Shown here in pieces: positions 1 to 4,688 of a stretch of DNA of 6,804 bases. A program made the position numbers and the translations under genes. The notes beneath the pieces are model-generated. The model saw nothing but the letters and a program-made list of their open reading frames with translations. It had not been told where the DNA came from and made no database searches. Source of the DNA: Pirellulales bacterium (GTDB lineage Bacteria; Planctomycetota; Planctomycetia; Pirellulales; Thermoguttaceae); the NCBI GenBank assembly GCA_030607895.1, contig JAUWJC010000231.1, positions 1 through 6,804 of the forward strand, read 5' to 3'. Numbering within the stretch: the first letter of the stretch is position 1; every line of letters begins with the position of its first letter.

Positions 1-56
1 CGCAACGGGCCGCCGGGCCCCAAGCGATGGGTATCGTGTCCAATTCCGCCGCGCAG
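1..56 (-). other. inverted partial copy of the ispF 5' end
   Basis: Read on the minus strand this matches bases 242-297, the first 18 or so codons of ispF, including the CTG in the start position. There are two differences. One changes the valine codon at ispF residue 3 to glycine (base 49). The other is a silent change in a threonine codon (base 30). The copy runs off the left edge. It is probably an assembly fold-back with read errors or strain variation rather than a second gene. Confidence 0.8.
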
Positions 57-80
57 CCCGTCCGTGATAGCACCTCGTAG

Positions 81-115
81 TTGAGAGTTGAATGTTGATA
101 GTTGAGAGTTGAGAG
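81..115 (+). repeat. heptad array, TTGAGAG type, 5 units
   Basis: Five 7-bp units in unbroken phase: TTGAGAG, TTGAATG, TTGATAG, TTGAGAG and TTGAGAG, followed directly by AGCCGGG. This is the left arm of the palindrome. The right-arm counterpart lies at 183-217. Confidence 0.9.
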
Positions 116-117
116 AG

Positions 118-180
118 CCGGGCCGTGTCGGCCCGGTTTTTGGGTTGCTGCAACCAAAATTCCGGGCCGACACGGCCCGG
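118..180. repeat. GC-rich double hairpin at the palindrome centre
   Basis: Two short perfect hairpins, each with an 8-bp stem CCGGGCCG/CGGCCCGG: 118-136 with loop TGT, and 162-180 with loop ACA. They flank a central stem-loop around 139-159 (GGTTG/CAACC with loop CTG). The same AGCCGGG lead-in follows the heptads at the far right end of the window, so this looks like a recurring module attached to the TTGAGAG arrays. Confidence 0.85.
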
Positions 181-182
181 CT

Positions 183-217
183 CTCTCAACTCTCAACTAT
201 CAACTTTCAACTCTCAA
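183..217 (-). repeat. heptad array upstream of ispF, 5 units
   Basis: Five 7-bp units, in minus-strand reading TTGAGAG, TTGAAAG, TTGATAG, TTGAGAG and TTGAGAG. It mirrors 81-115 with one difference (base 205 against base 93). It ends 24 bases before the ispF CTG codon and occupies the place where promoter or leader signals would be expected. Confidence 0.9.
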
Positions 218-241
218 CTACGAGGTGCTATCACGGACGGG

Positions 242-715
242 CTGCGCGTCGGAATTGGACACGATACACATCGCTTGGGGCCCGGCGGCCCGTTGCGGTT
301 GGGTGGGATCGAAATTCACCACGATCGGGAATTGCTCGGGCACAGCGACGCCGACGTCTTGTTGCACTCCGTGGCCGACGCACTGCTGGGTGCGGCCGCG
401 CTGGGTGATATCGGCCAGATGTTTCCCGCCACCGATCCGGCCAACCGCGACCGCGATTCGGCCGATATGCTCCGCCGGGCTCGCGATTCGATCACTGAGG
501 CCGGCTGGCGAATCGGCAACATTGACTGCATTGTTTTTGCCCAACGTCCCAAGTTGACGCCGCACTCCGACGAAATCCGCCGGCGCCTGGCCGCGATCCT
601 CGACATCCAACCGGACTGCGTCGGGCTGAAAGCCAAAACCGGCGAGAACCTCGGCCCGGTTGGCCGCGAAGAAGCAATCGCCGCCCAGTGCGTCGTGTTG
701 TTGGTGCCGGGTTAG
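242..715 (+). CDS. ispF: 2-C-methyl-D-erythritol 2,4-cyclodiphosphate synthase (IspF), CTG start
   Basis: IspF converts CDP-ME 2-phosphate into MEcPP and CMP in the cytosolic MEP route to isoprenoids. Counting from the CTG at 242, the metal ligands D8, H10 (GHDTHR) and H42 (DVLLH) fall at the same numbers as in the E. coli enzyme. The HSDADVLLH and LLGAAALGDIG signatures are intact. The C-terminal KTGENLG stretch sits where the nucleotide-binding loop is expected. The product is 157 residues, the usual length. No ATG, GTG or TTG lies in frame near the start. The next upstream in-frame candidate is GTG at 125, inside the palindrome, which would add 39 repeat-derived residues and is unlikely. 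GAGGTG at 222-227 is a poor ribosome binding site because it lies 14 nt away. Either CTG is a real rare start or the initiator base is a mutation or error. The function is near certain; the start is not. Confidence 0.95.
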   Translation: MRVGIGHDTHRLGPGGPLRLGGIEIHHDRELLGHSDADVLLHSVADALLGAAALGDIGQMFPATDPANRDRDSADMLRRARDSITEAGWRIGNIDCIVFAQRPKLTPHSDEIRRRLAAILDIQPDCVGLKAKTGENLGPVGREEAIAAQCVVLLVPG

Positions 716-740
716 GGGCAGCCGAAGACAACCGTTCGTG

Positions 741-795
741 TGTACTCATCACGCTCCGCGTGATGGAGTTCATCACGCGGAGCGTGATGAGTACA
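741..795. repeat. perfect 25-bp stem hairpin between ispF and cysS
   Basis: Bases 741-765 pair perfectly with 771-795 around the 5-nt loop GAGTT. Each arm is itself self-complementary (CATCACGC-TCC-GCGTGATG and its mirror), so the element can also fold as two small hairpins. No T-run follows, so it is not a classic intrinsic terminator. It starts 25 bases after the ispF stop and could act as an mRNA 3'-end stabiliser or be a MITE/REP-like mobile element. Confidence 0.9.
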
Positions 796-800
796 ACCAC

Positions 801-818
801 TGCGAAGCCGCAAGCGGC
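801..818 (+). repeat. 25-bp core repeat, copy 1 (truncated)
   Basis: Carries TGCGAAGCCGCAAGCGGC, identical to the inner 18 bases of the fuller copies at 2516-2540 and 3182-3206. It can form a small hairpin with stem GCCGC/GCGGC and a 2-nt AA loop. The GGACGT lead-in of the full copies is missing here. Confidence 0.85.
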
Positions 819-819
819 A

Positions 820-854
820 TCAACTTTCAACCTTCAACTCTCAACCATCAACTA
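820..854 (-). repeat. heptad array abutting the cysS start, 5 units
   Basis: Five 7-bp units in continuous phase: TCAACTT, TCAACCT, TCAACTC, TCAACCA and TCAACTA. They end 2 nt before the cysS ATG. The array occupies the whole ribosome-binding region, so cysS has no Shine-Dalgarno sequence. Confidence 0.9.
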
Positions 855-856
855 AA

Positions 857-2458
857 ATGCTCCGAGTCTACAACACACTGTCCAGAACCAAGGAACCGTT
901 CGAGCCGGTCGACGCCGGCAAGGTTGGAATCTATCTCTGCGGGCCGACCGTGTACAAGCCGAGCCATATCGGGCACATGGTCGGACCGGTCATTTTCGAC
1001 ACCGTGAAGCGATACCTGGCCTATTCCGGCTACGACGTCACGTTGGTGATCAACATAACCGACGTGGACGACAAGCTGATCGCCGAGTCCAGCACCCAGG
1101 GCGTGGCCATGGAACAACTGGCCGCCCGGATGACCGCCGACTACATGAACAACATGGAGGCGATGGGCGTCGATTCGGTCGATCACTTTCCCCGGGCGAC
1201 CGACAACATCGACGAGATCATCAAGTTCACCGACACGCTTCTCAAGAAGGGCTTCGCCTACGAGTCGGAAGGTGACGTTTACTTCGAGGTGAGCAAGGCC
1301 AAGGACTACGGCAAGCTCAGCGGCCGGCCGGCGGACGCCATGCGGGGCGATGGGGGCGGGGCGGCCAAGCGGAAGCGGGCAAGCGCCGATTTCGCCCTCT
1401 GGAAGGCCGCCAAGCCGGGCGAAACGGCCTGGGATAGCCCCTGGGGACCCGGCCGGCCAGGATGGCACATCGAGTGCTCGGCAATGAGCCGCCGGATTCT
1501 CGGCGAAACGTTCGATATCCACGGCGGTGGGCTCGACCTGGTCTTCCCGCATCACGAAAACGAAATCGCACAAAGCGAATCCTGCCACGGCAAGCCGATG
1601 GCCAAGTACTGGATGCACAACGGACTGATGCAGGCGTCCGGCGAAGTCGGCAAGTTGGGTGGAAGACACACCCGGCCATCCGAAGGCGACCTCCAATCGG
1701 GCGACATACAGTCGGGCGACATACAGTCGGGCGACATACAGTCGGGCGACATACAATCGCAGGAAGCCGGCAAAATCAGTAAATCAAAAGGCTCCAGCCC
1801 GTTCAGCGAACTGCTCGAACAGTTCCAGCCGGAAACCATCCGGTTCTTCCTCCTCTCGACCCACTACCGACGGCCGATCGACTTCAGCGAAGAGCGAATC
1901 CGACAGGTAGAGACCGGCTTGGACGCCTTTTACCGGTTCTTCAAGCGGCTCCAGCGAGTGACGGGCCAAAACTTCTGCGAGCTGGACACGCCACGGCGGC
2001 GGGACGACGGCCAAATCGACGCCGGAGATAGCCAATTGCTGGCGGCGGTGGTCGAACACCGCAACCGGTTTTTGGAGTCGATGGACGACGACTTCAACAC
2101 GGGCGGCGCAATCGGCGACCTGTTCGATTTGGTCCGCCGGCTCAACAAGTTCATCGACGATGAGAAACTGGAAGAAAAGACCAACCGGGACAAAAGCAAG
2201 GTCGATGCCCTGACAACCGGCGCCCGGACGCTTCGCGAGTTGTCGGCCGCGTTGGGCCTGTTCCGCAAACCGCCCGAGGCCATGTCGGCCGGCGATGACA
2301 CCCTGACGGGCAAGCTGCTGGACCTGTTGGTGCAAATGCGGACCGACGCCCGAAAGAACAAAGACTTCGCCACGGCCGACACAATCCGAAACTCGCTGGC
2401 CGAGTTAGGCGTTACCCTCGAAGACCGCCCCGGTGGAACCGAGTGGAGCATTGAATAG
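857..2458 (+). CDS. cysS: cysteinyl-tRNA synthetase (CysRS) with a tandem-repeat insert
   Basis: This class I aminoacyl-tRNA synthetase charges tRNA-Cys with cysteine using ATP. The start MLRVYNTLSRTKEPF and the CGPTVY segment are typical. The HIGH signature is HIGH at 37-40. Zinc ligands are expected at C28, C207 (WHIECSAM), H232 and E236 (HHENE). The KMSKS loop is KISKS at 306-310. At 533 residues it is longer than the roughly 460 of E. coli. Part of the excess is an insert between the WMHNGLM segment and KISKS that carries (SGDIQ) four times at residues 281-300. The rest of the protein includes a helical C-terminal region with the RPIDFSEE motif. ATG at 857 matches the family start, although no Shine-Dalgarno is present. 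The stop TAG at 2456-2458 is followed with no gap by a heptad array. Confidence 0.97.
   Translation: MLRVYNTLSRTKEPFEPVDAGKVGIYLCGPTVYKPSHIGHMVGPVIFDTVKRYLAYSGYDVTLVINITDVDDKLIAESSTQGVAMEQLAARMTADYMNNMEAMGVDSVDHFPRATDNIDEIIKFTDTLLKKGFAYESEGDVYFEVSKAKDYGKLSGRPADAMRGDGGGAAKRKRASADFALWKAAKPGETAWDSPWGPGRPGWHIECSAMSRRILGETFDIHGGGLDLVFPHHENEIAQSESCHGKPMAKYWMHNGLMQASGEVGKLGGRHTRPSEGDLQSGDIQSGDIQSGDIQSGDIQSQEAGKISKSKGSSPFSELLEQFQPETIRFFLLSTHYRRPIDFSEERIRQVETGLDAFYRFFKRLQRVTGQNFCELDTPRRRDDGQIDAGDSQLLAAVVEHRNRFLESMDDDFNTGGAIGDLFDLVRRLNKFIDDEKLEEKTNRDKSKVDALTTGARTLRELSAALGLFRKPPEAMSAGDDTLTGKLLDLLVQMRTDARKNKDFATADTIRNSLAELGVTLEDRPGGTEWSIE
1697..1756 (+). repeat. 15-bp unit repeated 4 times in frame inside cysS
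   Basis: Four copies of TCGGGCGACATACAG (the last ends in A), phase-locked to the reading frame and encoding SGDIQ four times. The copies are otherwise identical at the DNA level, codon for codon, which points to recent expansion by slippage or recombination. The flanking Q (CAA) before and SQ after look like partial units. The block ends only five residues before the KISKS loop. Confidence 0.95.
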
Positions 2459-2500
2459 TTATCAGTTATCAGTTGTCAGTTATCAGTTATCAGTTGTCAG
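2459..2500 (+). repeat. heptad array after the cysS stop, 6 units
   Basis: Six 7-bp units begin at the base after the cysS stop. The order is TTATCAG, TTATCAG, TTGTCAG, and then the same three again, so the array is also a 21-bp unit repeated twice. It is in inverted orientation to the array at 2554-2651 and could pair with it. Confidence 0.92.
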
Positions 2501-2515
2501 TTGAGGCTGGAGTAT

Positions 2516-2540
2516 GGACGTTGCGAAGCCGCAAGCGGCT
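2516..2540 (+). repeat. 25-bp core repeat, copy 2
   Basis: A full copy of the core: GGAC followed by GTTGCGAAGCCGCAAGCGGC and a final T. It is identical over all 25 bases to the inverted copy at 3182-3206. It sits centrally between two inverted heptad arrays in the cysS-ruvC spacer, where it would form the tip of a long hairpin. Confidence 0.92.
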
Positions 2541-2553
2541 TGTTACGGAGTCA

Positions 2554-2651
2554 CTGATAACTGATAACTGATAACTGACAACTGACAACTGATAACTGAC
2601 AACTGATAACTGACAACTGATAACTGATAACTGACAACTGATAACTGAAAA
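2554..2651 (-). repeat. heptad array before ruvC, 14 units
   Basis: Fourteen 7-bp units without phase slip, each CTGATAA or CTGACAA, except the last, which is CTGAAAA. Read on the minus strand they are TTATCAG and TTGTCAG, the same units found after the cysS stop. The array ends 5 nt before the ruvC ATG, and the remaining bases are CTCCC. There is therefore no Shine-Dalgarno for ruvC. Confidence 0.92.
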
Positions 2652-2656
2652 CTCCC

Positions 2657-3157
2657 ATGTGCGACCGCATCCTCGGCATCGACCCGGGCCTGAACATAAC
2701 CGGCTATGGGGTGCTGGAAATAGCCGACGCCGGGCCTAAGCTGTGCGAGGCGGGAATTGTCCGCGGGCGGTCTCGCGGGTCGATCACGCGCCGCGTGGCC
2801 GAAATACACGAGGGCGTGGCCGACGTGATAGCGGCACTCAAGCCGACAGCCATGGCCGTCGAGGAGTTGTACTCGCACTACAAGCGGCCGAAAACGGCCA
2901 TACTGATGGGGCACGCCAGAGGTGTCATCTGCCTGGCCGCCGCGCAGGCTGGAATACCCGTGATCCACTACTCGGCCACGCAGGTGAAGAAGATACTGAC
3001 CGGCTCCGGCCGGGCGGGCAAAACGCAGGTGCAAAACGCCATCCGGCAGGAGTTGGGCCTGGCCGCCACGCCCGAACCACCCGACGTGGCCGACGCACTG
3101 GCCATCGCCCTGTGCCACTATTATCTTAGAGACAAGCCAAGCGAACTGCGGAAGTAA
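2657..3157 (+). CDS. ruvC: crossover junction endodeoxyribonuclease RuvC
   Basis: RuvC is the dimeric, Mg-dependent nuclease that cuts Holliday junctions at the end of homologous recombination, working with RuvAB. The RNase H-like fold is visible in order: beta-1 with catalytic D9 in GIDPG, E69 in AVEELYSHY, and the C-terminal pair D143 and D146 in PPDVADALAIALCH. These correspond to the four acidic residues of the E. coli enzyme. The HYSATQVKKILTGSGRAGKTQV stretch (residues 104-125) matches the conserved junction-contacting region. The length of 166 residues is normal. ATG at 2657 gives the standard N-terminus, although it follows CTCCC and a heptad array instead of a ribosome binding site. 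It shares its strand with ruvA 136 bases downstream. Confidence 0.97.
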   Translation: MCDRILGIDPGLNITGYGVLEIADAGPKLCEAGIVRGRSRGSITRRVAEIHEGVADVIAALKPTAMAVEELYSHYKRPKTAILMGHARGVICLAAAQAGIPVIHYSATQVKKILTGSGRAGKTQVQNAIRQELGLAATPEPPDVADALAIALCHYYLRDKPSELRK

Positions 3158-3178
3158 GGATGAAGGATGAAGGATGAA
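3158..3178 (+). repeat. heptad array GGATGAA, 3 units
   Basis: Three perfect GGATGAA units begin at the base right after the ruvC TAA stop. This third heptad sequence is unrelated to the other two but has the same 7-bp period and the same position directly after a stop codon. Confidence 0.88.
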
Positions 3179-3181
3179 GGC

Positions 3182-3206
3182 AGCCGCTTGCGGCTTCGCA
3201 ACGTCC
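3182..3206 (-). repeat. 25-bp core repeat, copy 3 (inverted)
   Basis: The exact reverse complement of 2516-2540 over 25 of 25 bases. It lies between the GGATGAA array and the TCAACTC array in the ruvC-ruvA spacer. It is the only one of the four copies in this orientation. Confidence 0.92.
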
Positions 3207-3208
3207 CC

Positions 3209-3278
3209 TCAACTTTCAACTCTCAACTTTCAACTCTCAACTCTCAACTTTCAACTCTCAACTTTCAACTCTCAACTC
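3209..3278 (-). repeat. heptad array before ruvA, 10 units with 35-bp higher-order repeat
   Basis: Ten unbroken 7-bp units, TCAACTT (T) or TCAACTC (C), in the order T C T C C T C T C C. Bases 3209-3243 and 3244-3278 are therefore identical 35-mers. A further degenerate unit, TCAAAGG, follows and supplies the ruvA ribosome binding site. Confidence 0.93.
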
Positions 3279-3280
3279 TC

Positions 3281-3286
3281 AAAGGA
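3281..3286 (+). promoter_or_regulatory. ruvA ribosome binding site AAAGGA
   Basis: AAAGGA lies 7 nt before the TTG at 3294, at good Shine-Dalgarno spacing. It fixes TTG as the start and excludes the upstream in-frame ATG at 3174, which would translate the heptad array. It is partly formed by the degenerate last heptad. Confidence 0.75.
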
Positions 3287-3293
3287 CCTCCCC

Positions 3294-3917
3294 TTGATAA
3301 CCAAAATCACCGGCCAACTGGTTGCCTTGCACGACGACGTACTCACGTTGCAACTTGGGGCGTTTGAGTATGAAGTATTGATCCCGGAATTCGCTCGACG
3401 CCGGTTGCAGCACGAACTGGGCCAGGAAATCAGCCTGCACACAATAGATTACCTCGAGGGCAACCCGATGCAGGGCCGGCTCACGCCCCGGCTGATCGGC
3501 TTCTTGAGCGAGGTTGAGCGGGAGTTCTTCGAGTTGTTCTGCTCGGTCGACGGGGTGGGCGTGAAGAAAGCGCTCCGTGCAATGATCCGGCCGGTCAAGG
3601 AGGTGGCCACGGCAATCGAGGAACAAGACGCCAAGGCGCTCTCCGCCCTGCCCGGCATCGGCCCGGCGATGTCCGAGCGAATCGTCGCCAAGCTCCGCCG
3701 CAAGGTTCCTAAGTTCGCCCTGATGGTCGCCCACAAGGAAACCGCCGAGGCCCTGGTCGAACCGGACGTCGTCTCCGAAGCCTACGAGCTACTGCGCAAG
3801 CTGGGCCACCCCGAAAGCGACGCCCGACGCCTACTGGACGCCGCCCTGTCGGCCAAGAGGAAGTACAAGGACGTACAAAGTCTCCTGCAAGCGGTCTATC
3901 AGCAAAGTCAGAAGTAA
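3294..3917 (+). CDS. ruvA: Holliday junction branch migration protein RuvA, TTG start
   Basis: RuvA binds four-way junctions as a tetramer and loads the RuvB motor for branch migration. The predicted 207 residues match the usual length of about 200. In order they show an N-terminal OB-fold region (residues 1-62, opening with ITKITGQLV), then two helix-hairpin-helix motifs, SVDGVGVKKALRAM at 84-97 and ALPGIGPAMSERIVAKL at 118-134. A C-terminal domain follows (about 155-207, with VSEAYELLRKLGHPESDARRLL), the part known to contact RuvB. The TTG start is chosen because it gives the family N-terminus and has AAAGGA 7 nt upstream. ruvB is not in the window. The gene ends 44 bases from a converging minus-strand gene. 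Confidence 0.95.
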   Translation: MITKITGQLVALHDDVLTLQLGAFEYEVLIPEFARRRLQHELGQEISLHTIDYLEGNPMQGRLTPRLIGFLSEVEREFFELFCSVDGVGVKKALRAMIRPVKEVATAIEEQDAKALSALPGIGPAMSERIVAKLRRKVPKFALMVAHKETAEALVEPDVVSEAYELLRKLGHPESDARRLLDAALSAKRKYKDVQSLLQAVYQQSQK

Positions 3918-3930
3918 GAAGCGGACCGCT

Positions 3931-3953
3931 GGACGTTGCGAAGCCGCAAGCGG
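3931..3953 (+). repeat. 25-bp core repeat, copy 4
   Basis: Matches the first 23 bases of the full core (GGACGTTGCG through AAGCGG) and then diverges. It lies 14 bases after the ruvA stop in the convergent gap to the small minus-strand ORF, with no heptads. The GCCGC/GCGGC hairpin could end or protect transcripts from either side, but no T-run is present. Confidence 0.88.
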
Positions 3954-3961
3954 TTGGGGGC

Positions 3962-4138
3962 CTACGGCATTCGAGACTTTTCCGCCTTCTTTTGTTCAGC
4001 CAAATCGACGATCTTTCTCCGCGAATGCCGCTGCCTTTCCTTCAAGTCTGAAAAGACAGTATCGATGTCACTACCGTGCTCTTTCACGTATCCGTCTCGG
4101 TGTTCGTAAACTTCTCTCAGGACCTCATCCGCTTTCAT
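3962..4138 (-). CDS. 58-residue protein, probable partner (antitoxin) of the PIN protein
   Basis: A complete ATG-to-TAG frame of 58 codons. It begins MKADEVLREVYEHRDGYV, includes DIDTVFSDLKERQRHS, and ends KKAEKSRMP. It is highly charged, looks helical, and has no signal or membrane segment. GGGAG at 4145-4149 lies 6 nt before the ATG. The ATG lies inside the 3' end of the PIN gene, with a 14-nt overlap in a different frame, suggesting translational coupling. From memory, small proteins with this EVxxxR...D-D-FxDLK layout recur directly downstream of PIN genes of this type, and I infer an antitoxin or regulator role from that. The order is toxin first, the reverse of classical vapBC. No DNA-binding fold can be recognised by eye. 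Confidence 0.75.
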   Translation of the reverse strand: MKADEVLREVYEHRDGYVKEHGSDIDTVFSDLKERQRHSRRKIVDLAEQKKAEKSRMP

Positions 4139-4619
4139 TTTCTTCTCCCATCAACTCTTGTGGGGTACAGATCTCCGGACATCGGTACCCATGGACGGCA
4201 CACACGCTGCGAACGAGCGGCTTTAGTTCAGCATTGTCGATGTGTCGACAGTTCCACGTGATCAGGTACTCGATGCCATGTACGGCTGCCGCTGCAATGT
4301 GAAAAGCATCCGCGATGGCCTTGGCCGGCAAAGCTCCCTCCTGGATTAAAGCTTCAGCCAAATCACGTACTTCCTGGGTGATAGGCACCTGGGAGATTCC
4401 GGTCAAGTGCTTCAGCCTATTGGCGGCTGCTTCGGGATCCCCACGTTCCGCCTCCGCAATGACTAGCTCCGATATGTAAAGGTCAAAATCCTTCTTCCTC
4501 GTGCGCCACCAGTCGGCCGTAATCTGCTGCCAAGCCGCAACGACCACATCCCGGCTGGGCCGGGCCGCAAGATAACTCACAACGGAGTTCTCAACATATA
4601 GATCAGGCTTCGATTGCAT
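4125..4619 (-). CDS. PIN-domain protein, VapC-like toxin candidate
   Basis: PIN domains are Mg-dependent RNases; VapC members cleave RNA and are held inactive by a partner. The 164-residue product opens with LYVENSVVSYLAARPSRD. Here E10 stands where most PIN proteins have the first aspartate, as in the YxE...SYL subfamily. Further candidate acidic or polar site residues are E51 or E56 (ISELVIAEAE), D104 (AIADAFHIAAA) and N123/D128 (TWNCRHIDNAEL). The tail CTPQELMGEE is typical of this subfamily by recollection. ATG at 4619 is chosen for its fit to the family N-terminus; an in-frame ATG at 4640 would add seven residues. Neither has a clear Shine-Dalgarno. An 8-bp inverted repeat lies just upstream. 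It overlaps the 58-residue ORF downstream and follows the secreted-protein gene by 69 bases. Confidence 0.85.
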   Translation of the reverse strand: MQSKPDLYVENSVVSYLAARPSRDVVVAAWQQITADWWRTRKKDFDLYISELVIAEAERGDPEAAANRLKHLTGISQVPITQEVRDLAEALIQEGALPAKAIADAFHIAAAAVHGIEYLITWNCRHIDNAELKPLVRSVCAVHGYRCPEICTPQELMGEENESG

Positions 4620-4629
4620 CACTTGAGTA

Positions 4630-4666
4630 TACGGAAACATGGTCCGACATACAAGCGTTTTCCGTA
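4630..4666. promoter_or_regulatory. inverted repeat upstream of the PIN gene, possible operator
   Basis: TACGGAAA at 4630-4637 and TTTCCGTA at 4659-4666 are a perfect 8-bp inverted pair separated by 21 bases, beginning 11 bases upstream of the chosen PIN start. Toxin-antitoxin operons are commonly autoregulated through such sites. The use here is inferred, and the match could be chance. If the start were at 4640, one half-site would be coding. Confidence 0.35.
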
Positions 4667-4688
4667 ACAACTGCCCGCAAAGCACCGA

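Larger units (their letters stand above)
1..297. repeat. 297-bp gapless palindrome containing the ispF start
   Basis: Base n pairs with base 298-n across the whole stretch, with the centre at base 149. I count six mismatched pairs out of 148: left-arm bases 30, 49, 93, 137, 138 and 142. The inner part is a heptad array plus GC-rich hairpins, which could be a natural symmetric element. The outer 56 bases of the left arm, however, are an inverted copy of the first ispF codons. This is what an assembly fold-back at a palindromic repeat would give. A genuine inverted duplication is possible but less likely, because the window begins inside the arm. Confidence 0.93.

Noticed and set aside
102..557. 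Open frames through the heptads giving QLSTLN-like peptides near ispF, and similar ones at 2543-3118, 3167-3367 and 6571-6788
   Set aside because: Heptads lack stops in several frames and yield low-complexity peptides of period seven. These are translations of repeats, not genes.
848..1756. 302-codon minus-strand open frame opposite cysS, starting with repeated YVARL
   Set aside because: It is antisense to a well-supported cysS, and its start is merely the reverse reading of the 15-bp repeat. It has no recognisable motif.
2459..2651. CRISPR array
   Set aside because: The units are only 7 bp and directly adjacent, with no unique spacers and no cas genes.
3174..3293. ATG start of ruvA at 3174
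   Set aside because: It would add 40 residues translated from the core and heptads. TTG at 3294 has AAAGGA 7 nt upstream and gives the normal RuvA N-terminus.
3965..4030. 9-bp inverted repeat CGGCATTCG / CGAATGCCG
   Set aside because: It lies inside the small coding frame with a 48-base gap, so chance is the simplest explanation.
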